A stretch of 64,000 bases of DNA, from the NCBI RefSeq assembly GCF_051020985.1, contig NW_027475147.1, positions 434,001 to 498,000 on the forward strand, read 5' to 3'. How positions within the stretch are numbered: position 1 is the stretch's first letter; each line of letters opens with the position of its first letter. This DNA comes from Nomia melanderi (lineage: Eukaryota > Arthropoda > Insecta > Hymenoptera > Halictidae). The notes below the pieces were generated by a model, which worked only from the letters and a program-made list of their open reading frames with translations, ran no database searches and was not told the DNA's origin. Made by a program: the position numbers and the translations under genes. This document shows, in pieces, positions 50,154 to 61,058 of this stretch.

Positions 50154-53100
50154 GATAACAGCAGATATATATTGGATTTTTCCCTGACACTGACAGTCCG
50201 GCCCCATGAGACGGTGATTTTCTCGGCCCCTGGTGGTCCGAGGGCGTTCCCGCTGCACAGATTCATGCGCCAGGGCCTCCTACAGACAATGCACTTTGGT
50301 TTAGTGCGCTATCTGTAAGAGCACCCGAGATATCACCAGATATATATTGGATTTTCCCCTGACCCTGAGTGTCCGGCCCCATGAGACGGTGATTTTCTCG
50401 GTCCCTGGTGGTCCGAACTCGTTCCCGCTGCACAGATTCATGCGCCAGGGCCTCCTATAGATAATTCACGTTGGTTTATTGCGCTATCTCTAATAGCACC
50501 CGAGATATCACCAGATATATATTGGATTTTTCCCTGACCCTGAGTGTCCGGCCGCATGAGACTGTAGTTTTCTCGGCACCTGGTGGTCTGAGGTCGTTCC
50601 CGCTGCACAGATTCATGCGCCAGGGCCTCCTATAGATAATTCACTTTGGTTTATTGCGCTATCTCTAATAGCACCCGAGATATCACCAGATATATATTGG
50701 ATTTTCCCCTGACCCTGAGTGTCCGGCCCCATGAGACGGTGGTTGTCTCGGCCCCTGGTGGTCCGAGGTCGTTCCCGCTGCACAGATTCATGCGCCAGGG
50801 CCTCCTGCAGATCATTCACTTTGGTTTATTGCGCTATCTCTAATAGCACCCAAGATATCACCAGATATATATTGGATTTTTACCTGACCCTGAGTGTCCG
50901 AACCCATGAGACTGTGGTTTTCGCTGCCGATGTTGGTCCGAGGTCGTTCCCGCTGCACAGATTCATGCGCCAGGGCCTCCTACAGACAATGCACTTTGAT
51001 TCATTGCGCTATCTGTAATAGCACCCGAGATATCACCAGATATATATTGGATTTTTCACTGACCCTGAGTGCCCGGCCCCATGATACGGTGGTTTTCTCG
51101 GCCCCTGGTGGTCCGAGGTCGTTCCCGCTGTACAGATTCATGCGCCAGGGCCTCCTACAGAAAATGCACTTTGATTTATTGCGCTATATGTAATAGCACC
51201 CGAGATATCGCCAGATATATATTGGATTTTACCCTGACCCTGAGTGTCCGGCCCCATGAGACGGTGGTTGTCTCGGCCCCTGGTGGTCCGAGGTCGTTCC
51301 CGCTGCACAGATTCATGCGCCAGGGCCTCCTGCAGATCATTAACTTTGGTTTATTGCGCTATCTCTAATAGCACCCAAGATATCACCAGATATATATTGG
51401 ATTTTTCCCTGACCCTGAGTGTCCGAACCCATGAGTCTGTGGTTTTCTCTGCCGATGTTGGTCCGAGGTCGTTCCCGCTGCACAGATTCATGCGCCAGGG
51501 CCTCCTACAGACAATGCACTTTGATTTACTGCGCTATCTGTAATAGCACCCGAGATATCACCAGATATATATTGGATTTTTCACTGACCCTGAGTGCCCG
51601 GCCCCATGAGACGGTGGTTTTCTCGGCCCCTGGTGGTCCGAGGACGATCCCACTGTACAGATTCATGCGCCAGGGCCTCCTACAGACAATGCACTTTGAT
51701 TTATTGCGCTATCTGTAATAGCACCCGAGATATCACCAGATATATATTGGATTTTACCCTGACCCTGAGTGTCCGGCCCCATGAGACTTTGGTTTACTCG
51801 GCCCCTGGTGGTCCGAGGTCGTTCCCGATGCACAGATTCATGCGCCAGGGCCTCCTGCAGATAATTCACTTTGACTTATTGCGCTATCTGTAATAGCACC
51901 CGAGATATCACCAGATATATATTGGATTTTTCACTGACCCAAAGTGTCCGGCCCCTCGGGACGGTGGTTTGCTCGGCCCCTGGTGGTCCGAGGTCGTTCC
52001 CGCTGCACAGATTCATGCGCCAGGGCCTCCTGCAGATCATTCACTTTGGTTTATTGCGCTATCTCTAATAGCACCCAAGATATCACCAGATATATATTGG
52101 ATTTTTCCCTGACCCTGAGTGTCCGAACCCATGAGACTGTGGTTTTCTCTGCCGACGTTGTTCCGAGGTCGTTCCCGCTGCACAGATTCATGCGCCAGGG
52201 CCTCCTACAGACAATGCACTTTGATTTATTGCGCTATCTGTAATAGCACCCGAGATATCACAAGATATATATTGGATTTTTCACTGACCCTAAGTGTCCG
52301 GCCCCTCGGGACGGTGGTTTTCTCGGCCCCTGGTGGTCCGAGGTCGTTCCCGCTGCACAGATTCATGCGCCGGGGCCTCCTGCAGATAATTCACTTTGGT
52401 TTATTGCGCTATCTCTAATAGCACCCAAGATATCGCCAGATATATATTGGATTTTTCCCTGACCCTGAGTGTCCGGCCCCATGATACTGCGGTTTTCTCG
52501 GCCCCTGGTGGTACGAGGTCGTTCCCGCTGCACAGATTCATGAGCCAGGGCCACCTACAGACAATGCTCTTTGATTTATTGCGCTATATGTAATAGCACC
52601 CGAGATATCACCAGATATATATTGGATTTTACCCTGACCCTGAGTGTCCGGACCCATGAGACGGTGGTTGTCTCGGCCCCTGGTGGTCCGAGGTCGTTCC
52701 CGCTGCACAGATTCATGCGCCAGGGCCTCCTGCAGATCATTCACTTTGGTTTATTGCGCTATCTCTAATAGCACCCAAGATATCACCAGATATATATTGG
52801 ATTTTTCCCTGACCCTGAGTGTCCGAACCCATGAGACTGTGGTTTTCTCTGCCGATGTTGGTCCGAGGTCGTTCCCGCTGCACAGATTCATGCGCCAGGG
52901 CCTCCTACAGACAATGCGCTTTGATTTATCGCGCTATCTCTAATGACACCCGAGATATCACCAGATATATAATGGATTTTTACCTGACCCTGAGTGTCCG
53001 GCCCCATGAGACGGTGGTTTTCTTGGCCCCGGGTGTTCCGAGGACGTTCCCGCTACCCAGATTCATGCGCCAGGGCCTCCTACAGACAATGCACTTTGAT

Positions 53101-54178
53101 TTATTGCGCTATCTGTAATAGCACCCGAGATATCACCAGATAAATATTGGTTTTTTCCCTGACCCTGAGTGTCCGGCCCCATGAGACGGAGGTTTTCTCG
53201 GCCCCTGGTGGTCCGACGTCGTTGCCGCTGCACAGATTCATGCGACAGGGCCTCCCGCAGACAAAGCACTTTGGTTTATTGCGCTATCTGTAATAGCACC
53301 CGAGATATCACCAGATATATATTGGATTTTCCCCTGACCCTGAGTGTCCGGCCCCATGAGACTGTGGTTTTCTCGGCCCCTGGTTGTCCGAGGTCGTTCC
53401 TGCTGCACAGATTCATTCGCCAGTGCCTCCTACAGACAATGCACATTGATTTATTGCGCTATCTCTAATAGCACCCGAGATATCATCAGATACATCCTGG
53501 GTTTTTACATGACCTTGGGAGTGCGACCCCATGTGTCGGTGGTTTTCTCGGCCCCTGTTGGTCCGAGATCGTTCCCGCTGCACAGATTCATGCGCCAGGG
53601 CCTCCTGCAGACAATGCACTTTGATCTATTTCGCTATCCCTAATAGCACCCGAGATATCACCAGATATATATTGGATTTTTCCTTGACCCTGACAGTCCG
53701 GCCCCATGTGTCGATGGTTTTCTCGGTCCCTCGTGGTCCGTGGTCGGTCCCGCTTCTCAGATTCATGCGCCAGTGCCCCCTGCAGATAATTCACTTTGAT
53801 TTATTGCGCTATCTCTAATAGCACCCGAGATATCACCAGATATATATTGGATTTTTCCTTGACCCTGACAGTCCGGCCGCATGTGTCGATGGTTTTCTCG
53901 GCCCCTGGTGGTCCGAGGTCGTTCCCGCTGCACTGATTCATGCGCTAGGGCCTCCTACAGACAATGCACTTTGATTTATTGCTCTATCTGTAATAGCACC
54001 CGAGATATCAACAGATTTATATTGGATTTTTACCTGATCCTGAGTGTCCGACCCCATGAGACGGTGGTTTTCTCGGCCCCTGGTGGTACGAGGTCGTTCC
54101 CGCTGCACAGATTCATGAGCCAGGGCCTCCTACAGACAATGCACTTTGATTTATTGCGCTATCTGTAATAGCACCCGA

Positions 54179-54353
54179 TATATCACCAGATATATGCTGA
54201 ACTTTTACATGACCTTGGGTGACGGATACCGAAAATCTGTAATTATTTTGGCCCCTGGTGTGCCGACGTCGTTCCTGCTGCCCAGATTCATGCGCCAGGG
54301 CCTCCTGCAGATAATTCACTTTGGTTTATTGCGCTATCTGTAATAGCACCCGA
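54179..54353 (+). repeat. Second copy of the CTTGGGTGACGGA unit
   Basis: It lies 4,200 bp downstream of the unit at 49,979 and has the same sequence as far as I can read, inside copy 2 of the 26-unit block. Confidence 0.88.
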
Positions 54354-54757
54354 GATAACAGCAGATATATATTGGATTTTCCCCTGACCCTGAGTGTCCG
54401 GCCCCATGAGACGGTGATTTTCTCGGTCCCTGGTGGTCCGAACTCGTTCCCGCTGCACAGATTCATGCGCCAGGGCCTCCTATAGATAATTCACGTTGGT
54501 TTATTGCGCTATCTCTAATAGCACCCGAGATATCACCAGATATATATTGGATTTTTCCCTGACCCTGAGTGTCCGGCCGCATGAGACTGTAGTTTTCTCG
54601 GCACCTGGTGGTCTGAGGTCGTTCCCGCTGCACAGATTCATGCGCCAGGGCCTCCTATAGATAATTCACTTTGGTTTATTGCGCTATCTCTAATAGCACC
54701 CGAGATATCACCAGATATATATTGGATTTTCCCCTGACCCTGAGTGTCCGGCCCCAT

Positions 54758-56360
54758 GGAACGGTGGTTTTCTCGGCCCCTGGTGGTCCGAGGTCGTTCC
54801 CGCTGCACCGATTCATGCGCCAGGGCCTCCTGCAGATAATTCACTTTGGTTTATTGCGCTATCTCTAATAGCACCCGAGATATCACCAGATATATATTGG
54901 ATTTTTCCCTGACCCTGAGTGTCCGACCCCATGAGACGGGGGTTTACTCGGCCCCTGGTGGTCCGAGGTCGTTACCGCTGCACAGATTCATGCGCCAGGG
55001 CCTGCTACAGATAATTCACTTTGGTTTATTGCGCTATCTATAATAGCACCCGAGATATCACCAGATATATATTGGATTTTTCCCTGGCCCTGAGTGTCCG
55101 GCCCCATGAGACGGTGATTTTCTCGGCCCCTGATGGTCCGAGATCGTTCCCGCTGCACAGATTCATGCGCCAGGGCCTCCTGCAGATAATTCACTTTGGT
55201 TTATTGCGCTATCTCTAGTAGCACCCGAGATATCACCAGATATATATTGGATTTTTCCCTGACCCTGAGTGTCTGACCCCATGAGACGGGGGTTTACTCG
55301 GCCCCTGGTGGTCCGAGGTCGTTACCGCTCCACAGATTCATGCGCCAGGGCCTGCTACAGATAATTCACTTTGGTTTATTGCGCTATCTCTAATAGCACC
55401 CGAGATATCACCAGATATATATTGGATTTTTCCCTGACCCTGAGTGTCCGGCCCCATGGGACGATGGTTTTCTCGGCCCCTGGTGGTTCGAGCTCGTTCC
55501 CGCTGGCCAGATTCATGCGCAAGGGCCTCCTACAGACAATGCACTTTGATTTATTGCGCTATCTGTAATAGCACCCGAGATATCACCAGATATATATTGG
55601 ATTTTTCTCTGACCCTGAGTGTGCGGCCCCATGAGACTGTGGTTTTCTCGGCCCCTGGTGGTCTGAGGACGTTCCCGCTGCACAGATTCATGCGCCAGGG
55701 CCTCCTGCAGATAATTCACTTTGGTTTATTGCGCTATCTCTAATAGCACCCGAGATATCGGAATATATATATTGGATTTTCCCCTGACCCTGAGTTTCCG
55801 GCCCCATGGGACGGTGGCTTTCTCGGCCCCTGGTGGTCCGAGGTCGTTCCCGCTGCACAGATTCATGCGCCAGTGCCTGCTACAGACAATGCGCTTTGAT
55901 TTATTGCGCTATCTCTAATAGCACCCGAGATATCACCAGTTATATATTGGATTTTTCCTGATCCTCACAGTCCGGCCCCATGAGACGGTGATTTTCTCGG
56001 CCCCTGGTGGTCCGAGGTCGATCCCGCTGCACGGATTCATGCGACAGGGCCTGCTACAGATAATGCACTTTGATTTATTGCGCTATCTCTAATAGCACCC
56101 GAGATATCACCAGATATATATTGGATTTTTGCCTGACCCTGAGTGTCCGGCCCCATGGGACGGTGGTTTTCTCGGCCCCTGGTGGTTCGAGGTCGTTCCC
56201 GCTGGCCAGATTCATGCGCAACGGCCTCCTACGGACAATGCACTTTGAATTATTGCCCTATCTCTAATAGCACCCTAGATATCACCAGATATATATTGGA
56301 TTTTCCCCTGACCCCGAGTTTCCGGCCCCATGAGACGGTAGTTTTCTCGGCCCCTGGTGG
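54758..56360 (+). repeat. Diverse satellite units
   Basis: About nine units with many private variants: GAGACGGGGGTTTACTCGG with CGTTACCGCT (twice, 350 bp apart near 54,935 and 55,285), CTCTAGTAGCACC, GATATCGGAATATATATATTGG-like spacing at 55,755, GGTTCGAGCTCG, CATGCGCAAGGGCC and ATGCGCAACGGCC. No long recent duplication was seen. The diversity is comparable with 2,380-7,850. Confidence 0.85.
55929..56102 (+). repeat. 174-bp unit, independent single-base deletion
   Basis: It reads GGATTTTTCCTGATCCTCAC, one C fewer than GGATTTTTCCCTGACCCTGA, together with CCAGTTATATATTGG. It lacks the CCCCATTTGAC mark of the other 174-bp units, so the loss is a separate event. Confidence 0.88.
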
Positions 56361-56453
56361 TCCTAGGTCGTTCCCGCTGCACAGATGCATGCGCCAGGGC
56401 CTCCTGCAGATAATTCACTTTGGTTTATTGCGCTGTATCTAATAGCACCCGAA
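56278..56453 (+). repeat. 176-bp unit, second occurrence of the GAAAATATC insertion
   Basis: It has the same CACCCGAAAATATCACC change as at 40,878, preceded by GCGCTGTATCTAATAG in both. It lies at the start of a 15,575-bp-spaced (89 units) match to 40,788-41,180. Confidence 0.9.
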
Positions 56454-58200
56454 AATATCACCAGATATATATTGGATTTTCCCCTGACCCTGAGTGTCCG
56501 GCCCCATGAGACTGTGGTTTTCTCGGCGCCTGGTGGTCCGAGGTCGTTCCCGTTGCACTGTTTCATGCGCCAGGGCCTCCTGCAGATAATTCACTTTGGT
56601 TTATTGCGCTATCTCTAATAGCACCCGTGATATCACCAGATATATATTGGATTTTCCCCTGACCCTGAGTGTCCGGCCCCATGAGACGGTGGTTTTCTCG
56701 GCCCCTGGTGGCCCGCTGTCGTTCCCGCTGCACAAATTCAGACGCCAGGGCCTCCTACAGACAATGCACTTTGACTTATTGCGCTATCTGTAATAGCACC
56801 CGAGATATCACCAGATATATATTGGATTTTCCCCTGACCCTGAGTGTCCGGCCCCATGAGACTGTGGTATTCTCGGCCCCTGGTGGTCCGAGGTCGTTCC
56901 CGCTGCACAGATTCATGCATCAGGGCCTCCTACAGACAATGCACTTTGATTTATTGCGCTATCTGTAATAGCACCAGAGATATCACCAGATATATATTGG
57001 ATTTTACCCTGACCCTGAGTGTCCGGCCCCATGAGACTGTGGTTTACTCTGCCCCTGGTGGTCCGAGGTCGTTCCCGTTGCACAGATTCATGCGCCAGGG
57101 CCTCCTGCAGATAATTCACTTTGGTTTATTGCGCTATCTCTAATAGCACCCGAGATATCACCAGATATATATTGGATTTTCCCCTGACCCTGAGTGTCCG
57201 GCCCCATGAGACGGTGGTTGTCTCGGCCCCTGGTGGTCCGAGGTCGCTCCCGTTGCACTGTTTCATGCGCCAGGGCCTCCTGCAGATAATTCACTTTGGT
57301 TTATTGCGCTATCTCTAATAGCACCCGAGATATGACCAGATATATATTGGATTTTTCCCTGACCCTGAGTGTCCGACCCCATGAGACTGTGGTTTTCTCT
57401 GCCGATGTTGGTCCGAGGTCGTTCCCGCTGCACAGATTCATGCGCCAGGGCCTCCTACAGACAATACACTTTGATTTATTGCGCTATCTGTAATAGCACC
57501 CGAGATATCACCAGATATATATTGGATTTTTCACTGAGCCTGAGTGTCCGGCCCCGTGAGACGGTGGTTTTCTCGGCCCCTGGTGGTCCGAGGTCGTGCC
57601 CGTTGCACAGATTCATGCGCCAGGGCCTCCTGCAGATAATTCACTTTGGTTTATTGCGCTATCTCTAATAGCAGCCGAGATATCACCAGATATATATTGG
57701 ATTTTCCCCTGACCCTGAGTGACCGACCCCATGAGACTGTGGTTTTTTCGGCCCCTGGTGGTCCGAGGTCGTTCCCGCTGCACAGATTCATCCATCAGGG
57801 CCTCCTACAGACAATGCACTTTGATTTATTGCGCTATCTGTAATAGCACCCGAGATATCACCAGATATATATTGGATTTTTCACTGACCCTGAGTGTCCG
57901 GCCCCATGAGACGGTGGTTTTCTCGGCCCCTGGTGGTCCGAGGTCGTTCCCGCTGCACAGATTCGTGCGCCAGGGCCTCCTACAGACAATGCACTTTGAT
58001 TTATTGCGCTATCTGTAATAGCACCAGAGATATCACCAGATATATATTGTTTTTTACCCTGACCCTGAGTGTCCGGCCCCATGAGACTGTGGTTTTCTCG
58101 GCCCCTGGTGGTCCGAGGTCGTTCCCGTTGCACAGATTCATGCGGCAGGGCGTCCTGCAGATAATTCACTTTGGTTTATTGCGCTATCTCTAATAGCACC
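56363..58200 (+). repeat. Mosaic of segments also found at 38.4-41.2 kb
   Basis: About 56,363-56,760 matches 40,788-41,180 at 89 units. About 57,296-58,200 matches 38,395-39,300 at 18,901 bp (108 units plus one inserted base): GATATGACCAGATATATATTG, CTCTGCCGATGTTGG, GTCGTGCCCGTTGC, GAGTGACCGACC, TTTTTTCGGCCCC and ATATTGTTTTTTACCC are shared. The order of the two segments is reversed relative to the source region, but their strand is not. Confidence 0.85.
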
Positions 58201-58699
58201 TAAGATATCACCAGATATATATTGGATTTTTCCCTGACCCTGAGTGTCCGGCCCCATGAGACTGTGGTTTACTCTGCCCCTGGTGGTCCGAGGTCGTTCC
58301 CGTTGCACAGATTCAGGCGCCAGGGCCTCCTACAGACAATGCACTTTGACTTATTGCGCTATCTGTAATAGCACCCGAGATATCACCAGATATATATTGG
58401 ATTTTTCACTGACCCTAAGTGTCCGGCCCCTCGGGACGATGGTTTTCTCGGCCCCTGGTGGTCCGAGGTCGTTCCCGCTGCACAGATTCATGCGCCAGGG
58501 CCTCCTGCAGATAATTCACTTTGGTTTATTGCGCTATCTGTAATAGCACCCGAGATATCACCAGATATATATTGGATTTTCCCCTGACCCTGAGTGTCCG
58601 GCCCCATGAGACGGTGGTTTTCTCGGCCCCTGGTGGCCCGCTGTCGTTCCCGCTGCACAAATTCAGACGCCAGGGCCTCCTACAGACAATGCACTTTGA

Positions 58700-61058
58700 C
58701 TTATTGCGCTATCTGTAATAGCACCAGAGATATCACCAGATATATATTGGATTTTACCCTGACCCTGAGTGTCCGGCCCCATGAGACGGTGCTTGTCTCG
58801 GCCCCTGGAGGTCCGAGGACGTTCCCGCAGCACAGATTCATGCGGCAGTGCCTCCTGCAGATAATTCACTTTGGTTTACTGCGCTATCTCTAATAGTACC
58901 CGAGATATCACCAGATATATATTGGATTTTTCCCTGACCCTGAGTGTCCGACCCCATGAGACTGTGGTTTTCTCTGCCGATGGTGGTCCGAGGTCGTTCC
59001 CGCTGCACAGATTCAGGCGCCAGGGCCTCCTACAGACAATACACTTTGATTTATTGCGCTATCTGTAATAGCACCCGAGATATCACCAGATATATATTGG
59101 ATTTTTCACTGACCCTGAGTGTCCGGCCCCATGAGACGGTGGTTTTCTCGGCCCCTGGTGGTCCGAGGTCGTGCCCGTTGCACAGATTCATGCGCCAGGG
59201 CCTCCTGCAGATAATTCACTTTGGTTTATTGCGCTATCTCTAATAGCAGCCGAGATATCACCAGATATATATTGGATTTTCCCCTGACCCTGAGTGACCG
59301 ACCCCATGAGACTGTGGTTTTTTCGGCCCCTGGTGGTCCGAGGTCGTTCCCGCTGCACAGATTCATCCATCAGGGCCTCCTACAGACAATGCACTTTGAT
59401 TTATTGCGCTATCTGTAATAGCACCCGAGATATCACCAGATATATATTGGATTTTTCACTGACCCTGAGTGTCCGGCCCCATGAGACGGTGGTTTTCTCG
59501 GCCCCTGGAGGTCCGAGGACGTTCCCGCTGCACAGATTCATGCGCCAGTGCCTCCTGCAGATAATTCACTTTGGTTTACTGCGCTATCTCTAATAGTACC
59601 CGAGATATCACCAGATATATATTGGATTTTTCCCTGACCCTGAGTGTCCGACCCCATGAGACTGTGGTTTTCTCTGCCGATGGTGGTCCGAGGTCGTTCC
59701 CGCTGCACAGATCCATGCGCCAGGGCCTCCTACAGACAATGCACTTTGATTTATTGCGCTATCTCTAATAGCACCCGAGATATCACCAGATATATATTGG
59801 ATTTTCCCCTGACCCTGAGTGTCCGGCCCCATGAGACTGTGGTTTTCTCGTCCCCTGGTTGTCCGAGGTCGTTCCCACTGCACAGATTCAGGCGCCAGGG
59901 CCTCCTACAGACAATGCACTTTGACTTATTGCGCTATCTGTAATAGCTCCCGAGATATCACCAGATATATATTGGATTTTTCACTGATCCTAAGTGTCCG
60001 GCCCCTCGGGACAGTGGTTTTCTCGGCCCCTGGTGGACCGAGGTCGTTCCCGCTGCACAGATTCATGCGCCAGGCCCTCCCGCAGATAATTCACTTTGGT
60101 TTATTGCGCGATCTCTAATAGCACCCAAGATATCGCCAGATATATATTGGATTTTTCCCTGACCCTGAGTGTCCGGCCCCATGAGACTGTGGTTTTCTCG
60201 GCGCCTGGTGGTCCGAGGTCGCTCCCGTTGCACTGTTTCATGCGCCAGGGCCTCCTGCAGATAATTCACTTTGGTTTATTGCGCTATCTCTAATAGCACC
60301 CGACATATCACCAGATATATATTGGATTTTCCCCTTACCCTGAGTGTCCGGCCCCATGAGACTGCGGTTTTCTCGGCCCCTGGTGGTCCGAGGTCGTTCC
60401 CGCTGCACAGATTAATGCATCAGGGCCTCCTACAGACAATGCACTTTGATTTATTGCGCTATCTGTAATAGCACCCGATATATCACCAGATATATATTGG
60501 ATTTTCCCCTGACCCTGAGTGTCCGGCCCCATGAGACTGTGGTTTTCTCGTCCCCTGGTTGTCCGAGGTCGTTCCCACTGCACAGATTCAGGCGCCAGGG
60601 CCTCCTACAGACAATGCACTTTGACTTATTGCGCTATCTGTAATAGCTCCCGAGATATCACCAGATATATATTGGATTTTTCACTGACCCTAAGTGTCCG
60701 GCCCCTCGGAACGGTGGTTTTCTCGGCCCCTGGTGGTCCGAGGTCGTTCCCGCTGCACAGATTCGTGCGCCAGGGCCTCCTACGGACAATGCACTTTGAT
60801 TTATTGCGCTATCTGTAATAGCACCAGAGATATCACCAGATATATATTGGATTTTACCCTGACCCTGAGTGTCCGGCCCCATGAGACGGTGGTTGTCTCG
60901 GCCCCTGGTGGTCCGAGGTCGTTCCCGCTGCACAGATTCATGCGCCAGGGCCTCCTGCAGATCATTCACTTTGGTTTATTGCGCTATCTCTAATAGCACC
61001 CAAGATATCACCAGATATATATTGGATTTTTCCCTGACCCTGAGTGTCCGAACCCATG
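58700..61058 (+). repeat. Copy of 41,550-43,910 at 17,150 bp (98 units)
   Basis: Shared marks run continuously: GACGGTGCTTGTCTCGG, CGCAGCACAGATTCATGCGG, CTCTGCCGATGGTGG, CAATACACTTTG, GAGTGACCGACC, CAGATCCATGCGCC, CTCGTCCCCTGGTTGTCC, TTTTCACTGATCCTAAGTG, CCCGACATATCACC, CAGATTAATGCATCAGGG and CCCCTCGGAACGG. The few differences include CAATTTGG (42,068) against CACTTTGG, and GCGCTATC against GCGCGATC near 60,110. The match stops at about 61,058, where CCGAACCCATGAG is followed by TCTGTGG. Confidence 0.92.

Larger units (their letters stand above)
46240..54757 (+). repeat. 26-unit higher-order repeat, 4,550-bp period; copy 2 has whole-unit losses
   Basis: Copy 1 is about 46,240-50,732 and copy 2 about 50,790-54,757. 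Spacing is 4,550 bp up to about 48.6 kb of copy 1, 4,200 bp from 48,960, and 4,025 bp from about 50.34 kb. Copy 2 has therefore lost exactly two units (joint at about 53,154-53,162) and later exactly one unit (joint near 54,380). Shared rare marks include TTTTCGCTGCCGATG, CCCATGATACGG, CATGAGTCTGTGG, GACGATCCCACTGTAC, GCCGACGTTGTTCC, TATCACAAGATATATATTGG, GGTGGTACGAGG, GGGTGTTCCGAGGACG, TACATCCTGGGTTTTTAC, GTCCCTCGTGGTCCGTGG and CACTGATTCATGCGCTAGGG. A third partial copy lies at 61,058-64,000. Confidence 0.93.

Noticed and set aside
55480..55500. RNA polymerase III B-box (GGTTCGAGNTC-like) at units with TGGTTCGAG
   Set aside because: It occurs in only a few units (near 17,510, 55,487, 56,185) and arises from the majority GGTCCGAGGTC by one substitution. 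There is no A-box at a suitable distance and no tRNA fold.
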